Below, one piece after another: positions 15,362-24,118 of a stretch of 42,469 nucleotides of DNA. Made by a program: the position numbers and the translations under genes. The DNA is from an uncultured Bryobacteraceae bacterium. GTDB lineage: Bacteria > Acidobacteriota > Terriglobia > Bryobacterales > Bryobacteraceae. The notes beneath the pieces were generated by a model. The model was given only the letters and a program-made list of their open reading frames with translations. It had not been told where the DNA came from and made no database searches. The stretch spans positions 1 to 42,469 of the forward strand of contig CALJAM010000032.1 of NCBI GenBank assembly GCA_938027685.1, written 5' to 3'. Each line of letters opens with the position of its first letter. Position 1 is the first letter of the stretch.

Positions 15362-16464
15362 CAGCTCTTTCCCCAGATGCCCGGGATCGGCTGCCGGCAG
15401 CCGGGGCAGCGTCCCTGGCTCAGGTGCAGGCCGCGGATGAAGAACCCCTCCCGCTCGATCAGCACGCGACGGCACTTCGGGCAGTACGTGTTCTCGGCCG
15501 CGTGCCCGGGCACGTTGCCGAGGTAAACGTACTGCAGGCCCTCGGCGTCGGCGATAGCCTTGGCGCGCTCCAGCGTCTTCAGGGGGGTCGCCGGTAGGTT
15601 CTTGAGCAGATACTGCGGGTGGAAGCGCGTGAAATGAAGCGGGACATCGGGACCGAGCTCCGCTTTCACCCAGCGCGCCAGATCGCGGAATTCACGATCG
15701 CTGTCGTTGAGCGTAGGTATCACCAGGTATACGATCTCGCTCCATGTGCCGAGCTTGCGCAGCGTGACCAATGTCTGAAGGACGGGCTTGAGCTCGCCGT
15801 TGACGACCTCCCGGTAAAACTTCTCCGAGAAGGCCTTCAGATCCACCTTGATCGCATCCACGCGCTTGGCCAACTCTTTAAGCGGATCCGTGCTGATGTA
15901 GCCTCCGGTGACGACGACATTGCGAACCCCCGCGGCGCGCGCGGCCTCCGCCGTATCCACCATGTACTCATAGAAGATGACCGGCTCGGTGTAGGTGTAG
16001 GACACCGTCGCGCAGCGGTTCTGGCGCGCCAGGGCCGCCACCTCGCGCGGCGGCATGTAGAGGCTGCGCACCTGCTCGGGGCGCACCTGCGAGATGTCCC
16101 AGTTCTGGCACATCTTGCAGTTCACGTTGCAGCCCGCGGTGGCGATCGAAAACGAGAGCGTGCCGGGCAGGACGTGGAAGAACGGCTTCTTCTCGATGGG
16201 GTCGATGTTGGCGGCGCAGACGCGCGAGTGCACCAGCGTATAGTAGACGCCGCCGCGGTTTTCGCGCACGCCGCAGTAGCCGCGCTCCCGATCGTCGATG
16301 ACGCACTCGCGGGGGCACAGCGTGCATTTGATCTTACGGTGCGGCAGTTTCTCCCAGTAGCGGGCTTCGACAATGAACCGCGAATCGTCCGCGGCCGGTG
16401 CGGGAAGACAAGGCAGGGCGAGGACGCCCTTCAGGATGGTGCGACGGAGGGTTGCGTCGGTCAT
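15361..16464 (-). CDS. AmmeMemoRadiSam-system radical SAM protein
   Basis: 367 residues. The radical SAM cluster motif is CNVNCKMC (Cys112, 116, 119). Before it stands a second cysteine group CTLCPREC plus Cys64 (47-64), typical of this subfamily, and at the end a zinc-ribbon-like pair (CPKC, CPGC). Other conserved parts are ATVSYTYTEPVIFYEYM, VVVTGGYIST and AIKVDLKAFSEKFYREVV. Members resemble pyruvate-formate-lyase activases; their substrate is unknown. Unusual here is the N terminus LRRTILKGVLALPCLPAPA, which resembles a twin-arginine signal, so the enzyme may be membrane-bound or exported. It lies four bases after the DUF362 gene and overlaps the Memo-AMMECR1 gene by one base. Confidence 0.92.
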   Translation of the reverse strand: MTDATLRRTILKGVLALPCLPAPAADDSRFIVEARYWEKLPHRKIKCTLCPRECVIDDRERGYCGVRENRGGVYYTLVHSRVCAANIDPIEKKPFFHVLPGTLSFSIATAGCNVNCKMCQNWDISQVRPEQVRSLYMPPREVAALARQNRCATVSYTYTEPVIFYEYMVDTAEAARAAGVRNVVVTGGYISTDPLKELAKRVDAIKVDLKAFSEKFYREVVNGELKPVLQTLVTLRKLGTWSEIVYLVIPTLNDSDREFRDLARWVKAELGPDVPLHFTRFHPQYLLKNLPATPLKTLERAKAIADAEGLQYVYLGNVPGHAAENTYCPKCRRVLIEREGFFIRGLHLSQGRCPGCRQPIPGIWGKS

Positions 16465-16468
16465 GACC

Positions 16469-17470
16469 TCACACCTCGATGCGCCGAATGCGGCGCGGAT
16501 CGTCGGTGCCGATGCCGTACCGCGCGGCGCGTGCGATCCAGCGCGGCTCGCGTCCGGCTTCGCGCAGCGGCTTCATGCCGCGCCGGGCGCGTTCCTCTTC
16601 GATGATCTCCCAGCCCGTGCGGTCCAGCGCCACCGGATCGCGCGCCACCAGCAGCCCGTTGAAAGGCCAGCTCCACTGCGGCATGTAGGAGGGGCCGCCC
16701 TCGTACTGGCCGTTGACGGCGTCGCAGATCGCAAGCCGCACCTTTTGGCGGATGGGCGGCAACATGTACACGTCGGCTACGTAGGGGTCGCCCGCGTTGG
16801 GGTGATACTTGTTCGGGTTGTGCACCGCGCCGAAGAGGTTCTTGAGCGCCAGCGTTACGCCCACGATGCCGTGATCCTTGAGCACGGGCAGGTTGATCAC
16901 TGCGTCGCATACGCGGGTGAGGGCCTTCGCCAGCAGGCTCCCCGCGCTGCCCCAGGTGCTCAGCTCGTCTTCGTAACCCAGCAGCTCGTTGCCCATCACG
17001 CGAACGCGGTCGCGTCCGGTCTGGATGCGGAAACCCGCGCTTTCCAGGTCGTCGCTCAGCCGGTCCCAGATCAGGATGTCGCGGGCCCGTATTCCAGCCT
17101 GCTGGAGCCGCTCGCAGATGATCTCTGCCAGCGCCGGGTGAGTGGAGGCGCCCTTGCCCGCCAGACAGTTCACTTTCAGGCCTACGACCTCGCCCGGTTT
17201 TACGACTCTGCGCCAGGCCTCCACGGGCTTGTCTACCTCGAAGAAGGCCTGCATGGCGCGGTCCAGCAGGGCGGCCAACCGCGCGGAATCCACGCTGCCG
17301 CCGGACCGCAAGGCGGCGTCGCGTGCGATGACGACGCGCGAGGGGCCCGCGGGCGCGGTCCCGGCGGAGGTTTGCGAAACGAAATCGCGCGACTGTCCGC
17401 AGGCCTGGCCGGCCGCGAACGCGAAGCAGCCACCGAGAACCTCGCGACGTGTCACCCCCGCCTGCGCCAT
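16469..17470 (-). CDS. Tat-exported DUF362-domain protein
   Basis: 333 residues. The N terminus (TRREVLGGCFAFAAGQACG) is a good twin-arginine signal, possibly with a lipobox (GQAC). The DUF362 body includes GEVVGLKVNCLAGKGASTHP, RDILIWDRLSDDLESAGF, CDAVINLPVLKDHGIVGV, LALKNLFGAVHNPNKYHP and VARDPVALDRTGWEIIE. The family has no established reaction. ATG 17470 is chosen; a longer frame exists upstream but it runs through the lipoprotein gene. It sits between a lipoprotein and the radical SAM gene in one operon, which implies a shared task. Confidence 0.88.
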   Translation of the reverse strand: MAQAGVTRREVLGGCFAFAAGQACGQSRDFVSQTSAGTAPAGPSRVVIARDAALRSGGSVDSARLAALLDRAMQAFFEVDKPVEAWRRVVKPGEVVGLKVNCLAGKGASTHPALAEIICERLQQAGIRARDILIWDRLSDDLESAGFRIQTGRDRVRVMGNELLGYEDELSTWGSAGSLLAKALTRVCDAVINLPVLKDHGIVGVTLALKNLFGAVHNPNKYHPNAGDPYVADVYMLPPIRQKVRLAICDAVNGQYEGGPSYMPQWSWPFNGLLVARDPVALDRTGWEIIEEERARRGMKPLREAGREPRWIARAARYGIGTDDPRRIRRIEV

Positions 17471-17532
17471 TTTGCCCCTGCGCCGCGCGACGCTTCCGAT
17501 ACCTGTTATAGCACCGCCGGGTGCACGGTGCG

Positions 17533-18015
17533 TTACGGTCGGGCGCGCGCCACGCGGGCATCCGCGGCCCGCGCCAGTCCCACAAGTGCGGTGCGGAGTT
17601 CCGGCGTGTCGGAGTAAGCCGTCAGGCGCACGAAGCAGCGGCCGCGTCGAAACGTCAAGCTGGCCCCGTAGGAGCGACCGCCGTCGCCGATCTCGATCGG
17701 CCGGGCGCCTGCCGCCGGCTCGGACTCGAAGAGGCGTCGCGCGCCGTCGGCGTCCTTCATGACGTGGACGTCGATCACGGCCTCGGCTCCGCCGGCATGC
17801 CGGTACTCGGCCGTGAGCGTGCGTTCGACACCCGCGGCAAGGTAGCGTTCGGCATCCCCGTCGACGTACCGCCACAGTTCTGCGGCCTTGAAGACGCGCG
17901 TTCGGCCCTTGGTCCAGCCGGGTGCCTCGTTCGGTGCGGGGAAGGGATCGAAGGAGCGCCGCGCGCAGCCGGTCAGCACCAGCAGCACGAACGGCAGCCA
18001 AATGCGCCGATTCAC
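17533..18015 (-). CDS. lipoprotein, DUF6599-like
   Basis: 160 residues. Starting at GTG 18015, the product begins NRRIWLPFVLLVLTGCARR, a clear lipoprotein signal with lipobox LTGC. The mature part (LWRYVDGDAERYLAAGVERT, IDVHVMKDADGARRLFES, RCFVRLTAYSDTPELRTALV) resembles the DUF6599 type of small periplasmic protein, by memory of the family and not by a search. GTG overlaps the TGA of the polyferredoxin gene (GTGA at 18012-18015), so the two are translationally coupled. The DUF362 gene follows after 62 bases. Confidence 0.75.
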   Translation of the reverse strand: MNRRIWLPFVLLVLTGCARRSFDPFPAPNEAPGWTKGRTRVFKAAELWRYVDGDAERYLAAGVERTLTAEYRHAGGAEAVIDVHVMKDADGARRLFESEPAAGARPIEIGDGGRSYGASLTFRRGRCFVRLTAYSDTPELRTALVGLARAADARVARARP

Positions 18016-19658
18016 GTTTGCGGCCTCCGTCGCTGCTCGAGGAGGATTTGGTTGGCGCGGGAACGGCTCTCGCCCACGCTGGTCACGTAAATGGCGGGCC
18101 GGTCCTGCACGGGGCACGCGTACTCGCACGCTCCGCAGCCTACGCACAGCTCGGGATTCACCCAGGGCTGGCGAACCGCGACGGGCTTGCCGTCAGGGCC
18201 CGGCGCTTCCGCCGGTCTCAGGTAGATCGCCTTCGGCGAAGTCGGGCACCACTCCTCGCAGACGATGCATTCGGTCGCCATCGCCCAGGGCAGGCAGCGG
18301 CCGCGGTCGATGAATGCGGTGCCGATGCGGATGGGCTTGGGCGTCTTCCCGGAGCTACCGGACCAGCCCTTCTCGTGCGCTGTGACCTCCCAGATGGCGC
18401 CTGTGGGGCAGACTTGGCTGCACAACACGCAACTGGTTTCACAGTACCCGATGCGCGGCACGAGCACCGGCGTCCAGAGGCCTTCGAGGCCGGCCTCGGC
18501 CAGTGCCGGATGCAGCGCGTTGTTCGGGCAGACTTTCATGCACTGGCCGCAACGGATGCAGCGCGCCAGGAACTGCTCTTCTGCTAGAGCGCCCGGCGGC
18601 CGGATGCGGCGCTCGCCGCCCGCGGTCAATCCGGGCGCCGCGCGCAACAGGGGTACGGCGGCCAGCCCTACAGCCGCACTCGCGATGGCGTGACGGCGTC
18701 CCAAGTCCGGCCGCTCGACAGCGTCGCCCAGCACGGGTAAGAACCGGAAACGCAGACCGGCTTCGGGGCAATCCGCCAGGCAATTGAAGCACAGATGGCA
18801 CTCGGTCTTGCGCCACCGGGCGCCCGGGATGGGATCGTCGCCGCCCTGGCAGTGCAGCAGGCAGCGGTTGCATTCCCCGCAAGACTCTCGGCGTTTTTCG
18901 AGACCGAGGATTGCCCAGCGCGAAGCCAGACCCAACAGCGCTCCCAAGGGGCAGAGGGCGCGGCACCACAAGCGCGTCACGCGCAGGTTCAGAGCGAGGA
19001 TGACCAGCAGGATCAGGCCCAGCAGGAAGGCCTGGTTGAAATGTACCGACCGGAAACTAAGCAGCGTGTGATGGAAAAGGAAGCCGAGGCCTTCTGCGGT
19101 AAGCACAAGCGGCCAGGCGTCGGTGCGATAGAACAGCTCGAGCAGGCCGTCCACACTCCATTGCAACGCGGGCAGCACGGCGAGCGCGAGCGAGCGGACC
19201 AGCAGGGGGATCGGATCCACCCATCCTGCCAATCCCGAGCCCGCCAACGCCGCCGCCAGCGCCGCCAGCAGCACGAAATACTTCCAGCGATGCCAGCGCT
19301 TGTAGCGGTTGGATTCGATCAGACGACGGCCGCGCTTGTTCTCCGATTTCCAGCTGCTCACGAAGTGGTTCAGCGTGCCCAGCGGGCAGATCCATCCACA
19401 GAAGAAGCGCCCCAGAAAGAACGTAGGGATCAGGATCAGCAGGCACCAAAGCAGGCCGGGATAAAGCGAGAACCCCGCGAGCGCGTTCGTGAGCGCTACT
19501 AGCGGATCGGCCTGCAGAAACAGGCTGACCGGATAGTTCAGGCGGATCTCAGCGACCGCGGCGCGGAACGAGCCCCGATACTCCGTGCGCACGAGCAGCA
19601 ACACGAAGAGCGCGAAGAAGACGATCTGCGACCAGCGCCGGAATTTTGCGAGTCTCAA
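18012..19658 (-). CDS. NapH/NosR-like membrane polyferredoxin
   Basis: About 548 residues. The N-terminal half has about five membrane segments and two NapH-type motifs, CGWICPLG and CRALCPLG, which move electrons across the membrane in NapH, NosR and similar proteins. The second half carries many four-cysteine clusters: CGECNRCLLHC, CHLCFNCLADCPE, CIRCGQCMKVCP, CVLCSQVCP, CIVCEEWCP and CVGCGACEYACP. It should feed electrons to the operon's redox partners. A TTG at 19697 would give 13 more residues (MKHGSCGAYNQC...), but that TTG is the -35 box of a good promoter, so TTG 19658, nine bases after TATAAT, is preferred. First gene of the five-gene operon. Confidence 0.9.
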   Translation of the reverse strand: MRLAKFRRWSQIVFFALFVLLLVRTEYRGSFRAAVAEIRLNYPVSLFLQADPLVALTNALAGFSLYPGLLWCLLILIPTFFLGRFFCGWICPLGTLNHFVSSWKSENKRGRRLIESNRYKRWHRWKYFVLLAALAAALAGSGLAGWVDPIPLLVRSLALAVLPALQWSVDGLLELFYRTDAWPLVLTAEGLGFLFHHTLLSFRSVHFNQAFLLGLILLVILALNLRVTRLWCRALCPLGALLGLASRWAILGLEKRRESCGECNRCLLHCQGGDDPIPGARWRKTECHLCFNCLADCPEAGLRFRFLPVLGDAVERPDLGRRHAIASAAVGLAAVPLLRAAPGLTAGGERRIRPPGALAEEQFLARCIRCGQCMKVCPNNALHPALAEAGLEGLWTPVLVPRIGYCETSCVLCSQVCPTGAIWEVTAHEKGWSGSSGKTPKPIRIGTAFIDRGRCLPWAMATECIVCEEWCPTSPKAIYLRPAEAPGPDGKPVAVRQPWVNPELCVGCGACEYACPVQDRPAIYVTSVGESRSRANQILLEQRRRPQT

Positions 19659-19667
19659 CGTGCATTG

Positions 19668-19697
19668 ATTATAGGCGCCGCAGCTGCCGTGCTTCAA
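19668..19697 (-). promoter_or_regulatory. promoter of the polyferredoxin-Memo operon
   Basis: TTGAAG (19697-19692), an 18-base spacer, then a perfect TATAAT (19673-19668) on the minus strand. TTG 19658 begins nine bases after the -10 box, leaving almost no leader. This is the best sigma-70-type promoter I see in the window. Confidence 0.6.
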
Positions 19698-20667
19698 CGC
19701 GAGGTTTTCTTTCGGCCTGAGGCGGACCCTGCGCGGGGGAATCCGCGCTCAAATCACCCCTGCCTCCGGGCCGCCGAGCGGCGCGCCCGAGGCGCCGACG
19801 GCCTCAGCCGCGAATTGCGCCTCGCACCTCGGGGTGGTGCGTTCGGCCGCGATTTAGAGAAAGGGACTCCGAAGCTTGCCGCTGGGAGTAACCGAGAAAG
19901 GCGTCCTGGCGGTAACTTCTGCGGGCGTGCCGTTCAGCATGAACGGCCGGAACCGCCACCCAAGTGCGGCCGGGACGATCCGGTTCCTGGTTGTGGGAAT
20001 TTCGCCGATCCACCGCTCGACCGCGCGCACCCTGCGTCCTCGCCGATGCGCATCTCCAAGGTGAAGGCCGCTGCGATGGCCCCCGGTTCATCTCCTGCCC
20101 CTTCCTCTCTCGGCGCTCTCCGTAGGTCACTCCTCCGGATTCATTAGGGAGGAAATAGCGGAGCGCGCAGCAGGATTCTTCTCCGCCGCCGATCTCCCGG
20201 CGGCAAACTTCAGTCCAACCGTAGATGGAATTGCCCGCTGAATAGCCCCAGCCGGACCAGTGGCAGTCTCCGTCCTCCGGTTTTTCGGCTGCCACGAGCA
20301 GGGTCATTGCGGAGATTGTACCGCGCATTTTTGTCGCGCTCCGTGCAATTTTCGTACTCTGTCTCTCCCCTACCACGATTCTTGGTCAAGCCGTTTGTAT
20401 AAGTCGCCTTGCTAATTGGATTGGCCCGCCTCTCTTCCGGGATTCCGGCGCAAGAACGGCGGGAAGCGGCTGGGCCTTGAGATCCCGTTACTGGCGCCTG
20501 TCAGGCAGCCGGATGAGATGCGGCTGAGCCAGCCGGGGGATGGGAACAAAGGCGCGGGTGGTTGCGCCGGCGCCCGCTCGGCCTACTGCGTTGCGGCTGC
20601 CCGCGAGGAAGTAGAAGTGCGCCAGCCCCGCCATGGGCCGGACCGACGTCGGTCGCGGGCGCAAACC
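19698..20667. other. about 1 kb without a supported gene
   Basis: Neither strand shows a family motif here. A minus-strand frame (19804-20376) contains a protein-like stretch (CHWSGWGYSAGNSIYGWTEV), and a neighbouring frame reads GAIAAAFTLEMRIGEDAG, but neither has a ribosome site and the rest is noise-like. It may hold remnants of a lost gene; I cannot name it. Confidence 0.35.
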
Positions 20668-21792
20668 TCAGGAGGCGCGGCCCTGCCGTCCGCCAGTGAT
20701 CCGACCTTGCCGATCGATGACCAGCGAGCGTCCGCGCCAGACGACTTTGCGGCCCGCTAGGCCGGCGAACCAGATCACGACGCCCCAGAGATCCCTGAGC
20801 GGGATCAGAAGGAAATCTGCTGCGCGGAGGGGCATGCGCAGGATGCGCGCGGCCACCGTCGCTCCGGCGGTCAGGCGAAGAGCAAGCAATGCAAAGCCCG
20901 TCCAGACCCACCCCAAGGAGACCAGGAGCACGGCCCAAACGGTAGCCCAGGTGACGGGCATTCCCAGGTAGCCGCCGCGCCGGCACGACCGGATAGTGCG
21001 CGCCCAGCGCACCTGATGCTGCCATGCCTGGCGCCAGCCTTTGTTGGGCAGGTAGGTCAGCACCACCAACGGCGCCAACACCACGCGCAGCCCGAGTGCG
21101 GAAATGCGGCGGCCGAGCTGGTAGTCGTCCGCCAGGTAATCCTCCACGGACTCGAATCCGCCCGCGCGCGCCAGGTCGGCGGCCCGCAGGGCCATGGTGG
21201 CGCCGAGCGCGAAATCCTTTACGCCAAGCCAAGGAGCTACCAGGACGCCGGGAGCAAAATCGGTGGCGATGGCCAGCGCTTCGAATCGCCCGGCCAGACC
21301 TTGTCCCTCGCCCCGGTACAGGCAGGTGGCCAGTCCGGCGCCGGGCTCCTCCAGCGCCGCAATTAGCCGCTGAAGGTAGTCCCGCGGGACCGCGATGTCA
21401 CTGTCGTTGACCACCAACACCGGATGGCGCGCATGACGCGCCAGCTCGATCAGAACGCCCACCTTGGGATTGGGTGCTTGCCGGGAGGCTACGATGATTC
21501 GCATCGGCCGGGCCGGGTAGGACGCGCGCAGTTTCTCCAGGAACGGCAGCGCCGGATCGGAAGGATCGCTGAGGCCGAACAAAATCTCGTACTCGGGATA
21601 GTCCAGACGCGCGTGCGATTCGATAGCTTCGACAAAATGGGGATCGAGGCCGTGCACGGGCTTCAGAATTGAAACCGGAGGTGAGTGCCGGGGGCCGGGA
21701 GTGGTGCGCCGAAGGCAGTTGAGAGCCGCCAGCCAGGCCAGAAACTGGTACGCTGCTGCCGCAGCCGCCACACAGGCCACCAGCAGCGTCAC
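20668..21792 (-). CDS. hpnI: hopanoid glycosyltransferase HpnI (ceramide glucosyltransferase-like)
   Basis: 374 residues. GT2/GT21-type: an N-terminal membrane segment, then PPVSILKPVHGLDPHFVEAI, the metal-binding VVNDSDI (Asp130-Asp132), LGVKDFALGATMALR, the DDYQLG motif (222-227) and the product-site QVRW (260-263), then two or three C-terminal membrane segments. HpnI adds N-acetylglucosamine to bacteriohopanetetrol; ceramide glucosyltransferases share these motifs, but the neighbouring hpnJ and the hpnK elsewhere in the window favour the hopanoid role. ATG 21792 overlaps the end of the upstream small transporter gene (ATGA), so it is the last gene of the hpnJ operon. Confidence 0.85.
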   Translation of the reverse strand: MTLLVACVAAAAAAYQFLAWLAALNCLRRTTPGPRHSPPVSILKPVHGLDPHFVEAIESHARLDYPEYEILFGLSDPSDPALPFLEKLRASYPARPMRIIVASRQAPNPKVGVLIELARHARHPVLVVNDSDIAVPRDYLQRLIAALEEPGAGLATCLYRGEGQGLAGRFEALAIATDFAPGVLVAPWLGVKDFALGATMALRAADLARAGGFESVEDYLADDYQLGRRISALGLRVVLAPLVVLTYLPNKGWRQAWQHQVRWARTIRSCRRGGYLGMPVTWATVWAVLLVSLGWVWTGFALLALRLTAGATVAARILRMPLRAADFLLIPLRDLWGVVIWFAGLAGRKVVWRGRSLVIDRQGRITGGRQGRAS

Positions 21793-22151
21793 AGGGCCAA
21801 CAGGACCACGCCGCAGGCTACCAGGCCGGCGCCGGTCCAGCGCCGCCAGTTCACTTTCTCGCCGAGAAGGTAACGCGCCAGCAGCGTGGTGGAGACATAT
21901 TCGACGGCGGTAGCCGGTACGGCGAAACTCAGATCGGCGATCGACAGCAGCAGCAGGAAGGCGCCGAAAGAAACCGCCAGCAGCAACAACGAGAGGCCGA
22001 GGTGCCAGCTCCGCACCAGGCGCCGCAAGACGCCGACCAGCGCCCCGGGGCGGAAGTCGTGAATCTCGCCGTGCAGCTTCATGCCCAGCGTTTGCAGGGC
22101 GTCGCCCAGGCTCGACGTGAGAGCCACGATGGCGACCAGCAGCCAGTTCAC
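21789..22151 (-). CDS. small DMT/SMR-like half transporter B in the hpn operon
   Basis: 120 residues and four predicted membrane segments: NWLLVAIVALTSSLGDALQT, HLGLSLLLLAVSFGAFLLLL, DLSFAVPATAVEYVSTTLLA and GAGLVACGVVLLAL. The AVPATAVEY...LLGEKVNWRRWTG pattern matches EamA/SMR proteins, which are half the size of a usual EamA carrier. It overlaps both neighbours by four bases (ATGA). Together with the next upstream gene it probably forms an antiparallel heterodimer, as ArnE/ArnF do for undecaprenyl-phosphate-aminoarabinose. Between hpnJ and hpnI a lipid flippase role is the natural guess; this is inference. Confidence 0.8.
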   Translation of the reverse strand: MNWLLVAIVALTSSLGDALQTLGMKLHGEIHDFRPGALVGVLRRLVRSWHLGLSLLLLAVSFGAFLLLLSIADLSFAVPATAVEYVSTTLLARYLLGEKVNWRRWTGAGLVACGVVLLAL

Positions 22152-22549
22152 GGCAAACCTCCGCTGCGGCGGTACGGGCGAGTGGTGCGGATGGACGTCG
22201 TGCGCACCAGAAGCACGCCGAGGGTAATGAGGATGATGCCGGCCCAGCGTGCAGCCGAGATGTGCTCGCCGAGAAACAGCTTACCCATGAGGGCGGTCAA
22301 GGCATAACCGGAAGCGGTCACCGGCACCACCCAGCTCAAATCGGCCCAGCTCAGCAGGGCCAGCCGGCACAACATCCAGAACACGAGCACGCTGACGCCC
22401 AAAAAGACCCACGGTGAAGTCAGGGCCTCGAGCCAGGAGGAAGCTGCCGCCCGATGCCGGAGACCGAGGCTGAGAAAGAAATTGCCCAGGACGTTGGCCA
22501 AGACGACCAGCGTGGCGAACACGCGTGTCTTCCATCTCAGGCGGCCCAC
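22148..22549 (-). CDS. small DMT/SMR-like half transporter A in the hpn operon
   Basis: 133 residues, four predicted membrane segments: VFATLVVLANVLGNFFLSLG, WVFLGVSVLVFWMLCRLALL, DLSWVVPVTASGYALTALMG and WAGIILITLGVLLV. The D-L-S-[WF]-[VA]-V-P-[VA]-T-A motif and [LF]-L-G-E-[HK] are shared with the downstream partner, so the two are related by duplication but clearly different. The gene starts three bases after hpnJ and ends in a four-base overlap with the second half transporter. Alternatives include a small multidrug transporter, but tight coupling to hpnJ and hpnI argues for a lipid substrate. Confidence 0.8.
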   Translation of the reverse strand: MGRLRWKTRVFATLVVLANVLGNFFLSLGLRHRAAASSWLEALTSPWVFLGVSVLVFWMLCRLALLSWADLSWVVPVTASGYALTALMGKLFLGEHISAARWAGIILITLGVLLVRTTSIRTTRPYRRSGGLP

Positions 22550-22552
22550 CGC

Positions 22553-24019
22553 TTAATCCCCCGCGGGTTGTGCGCCCGCGACCTGCCGGGCGCGCCTTTG
22601 CTCCCGCACGAAGCGCTTGCGGCGGGAGCGCAGCTCCAAATACTCCCGTGCTTCCTTGAATAGCCGCCGCCGCTCAACGGGATCCCACAGCGCGTTCCGG
22701 ACCACACGCCAGACGACGCGAGGCCGGAAGTAATACTCGCCGTAGAAGCGCTCCACCCACTCGACCAGCTCGGCGCGGTCCAGCCCGGGGTAGGTCACGG
22801 CCGGCAATTGATGGCCGTATTCGTCGGTCATCGGTTCCGGGCTCAGCAGGTTTTCGCGCCGCGCCCACTCGTAGAATTCCGTGCCGGGATAAGGATGAGC
22901 GATCGAGACCTGGATCGTCTCGCAGTCCAGGCGCTTGGCGAACTCGATTGTACGCCGGATGCTCTCGCGCGTCTCCCCGGGCAACCCGATGATGAAATCG
23001 CCGTGGATCTTCAGTCCGAGCTTCTTACAATTGCGCGTGAAGCGCAGGGCCATGTCCACTGTGGCGCCCTTTTTGATGTTTTTCAGGATCTGCGGGTCGC
23101 CGGACTCGTAGCCGACAATGAGGAGGCGGCAGCCCGCCTCTTTCATGGCCTTCAGGGTTTCGTAGTCGGTGGTGACGCGCGATGTGCAGGACCAGGTGAT
23201 GCCCAGCGGCTTGAGCTTTTTGCAGAGCTCGAGCGTGCGGGCTTTCTGGTAATTGAAGGTGTCGTCGTCGAAGAAAATTTCCTTGAGGTCCGGGAAAATC
23301 TCGAACGCAAAGCGCGCCTCCGCCGCCACATCGTCCGCCGAGCGCACCCGCCAGCGGTGGCCCGAGTGGGTTTGCGGCCATAGGCAGAAAGTGCACAGGG
23401 CAGGGCAGCCCCGCGACGTATAGAAAGCCACATAGGGCTTGAGAAGAAACGGGACGTTGTAGCGGTGGATGTCTAAGTCCCGTTTATAAACTCGCGTGAC
23501 CCACGGCAACGCGTCCAGATTCTCTATGGGAGGCGCTTCGGGGTTGTGGACGATCCGGCCGTTGCGGCGGTAACTGGCGCCCGGGATATCGCTCAGGGGC
23601 TTGCCCCGTGCGTACTCGACAACCTGGTAGTCGAACTCACGCCGAATGACAAAGTCTATGGCGCGCGAGGCATTCAACACGGTTTCCGGTTCCGCGGTTA
23701 CCGGCGGTCCCACGAAGGCGATGGTGACTTTCGGGTTGAGGTCTTTCATGCGTTCGGCGATGCTGACGTCAACCCGGAAGCCAGGCGTCGACGTGAACAG
23801 GACGACAAACTCGTAGTCCCGGGCCATCTGCACCACCTGGTCGATGGAGAGCCCGTGCGGCGGCGCGTCCACGACCTTACTGTCCTCGAGCATGCCCGCC
23901 GGGTAGCAAAGCCACACCGGGTACCAGTACGACTCGATTTCGCGTGTGGCTGGCCAGCGAGATCCGGCCCCGCCGTCGAAGCGTTCAAAGGAAGGCGGAT
24001 TCAACAGAAGAGTTCTCAC
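22553..24019 (-). CDS. hpnJ: hopanoid radical SAM protein HpnJ
   Basis: 488 residues. An N-terminal B12-binding-like region (about 1-150; LLLNPPSFERF, YPAGML, VVLFTSTPGFRVD) is followed by the radical SAM core with CxxxCxxC at Cys205, 209 and 212 (SRGCPALCTFC), FFDDDTFNYQKARTLELCKK, IVGYESGDPQILKNIKKGAT and IIGLPGETRESIRRTIEFAK. HpnJ is known to contract the glucosamine ring to the cyclitol of bacteriohopanetetrol cyclitol ether. The start is GTG 24019. It precedes the two half transporters and hpnI and follows a LolA-like gene by 99 bases. Confidence 0.9.
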   Translation of the reverse strand: MRTLLLNPPSFERFDGGAGSRWPATREIESYWYPVWLCYPAGMLEDSKVVDAPPHGLSIDQVVQMARDYEFVVLFTSTPGFRVDVSIAERMKDLNPKVTIAFVGPPVTAEPETVLNASRAIDFVIRREFDYQVVEYARGKPLSDIPGASYRRNGRIVHNPEAPPIENLDALPWVTRVYKRDLDIHRYNVPFLLKPYVAFYTSRGCPALCTFCLWPQTHSGHRWRVRSADDVAAEARFAFEIFPDLKEIFFDDDTFNYQKARTLELCKKLKPLGITWSCTSRVTTDYETLKAMKEAGCRLLIVGYESGDPQILKNIKKGATVDMALRFTRNCKKLGLKIHGDFIIGLPGETRESIRRTIEFAKRLDCETIQVSIAHPYPGTEFYEWARRENLLSPEPMTDEYGHQLPAVTYPGLDRAELVEWVERFYGEYYFRPRVVWRVVRNALWDPVERRRLFKEAREYLELRSRRKRFVREQRRARQVAGAQPAGD

Positions 24020-24118
24020 AATCTGCTCCCGGCGCTGCAGCCCGATGCGCTGCTGGTCTTACCGGTTTTCTTCTGCGGGACGCAGCCGGGTCGCTTGGCT
24101 TGCGTTATGCCCGGAAGC

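Noticed and set aside
17471-18001. N-terminal extension of the DUF362 frame
   Set aside because: It runs out of frame through the lipoprotein gene; the Tat signal at 17470 marks the true start.
19804-20376. 190-codon minus-strand frame upstream of the hpn/polyferredoxin region
   Set aside because: A short protein-like stretch exists, but there is no start signal, no known motif, and most of the frame looks random.
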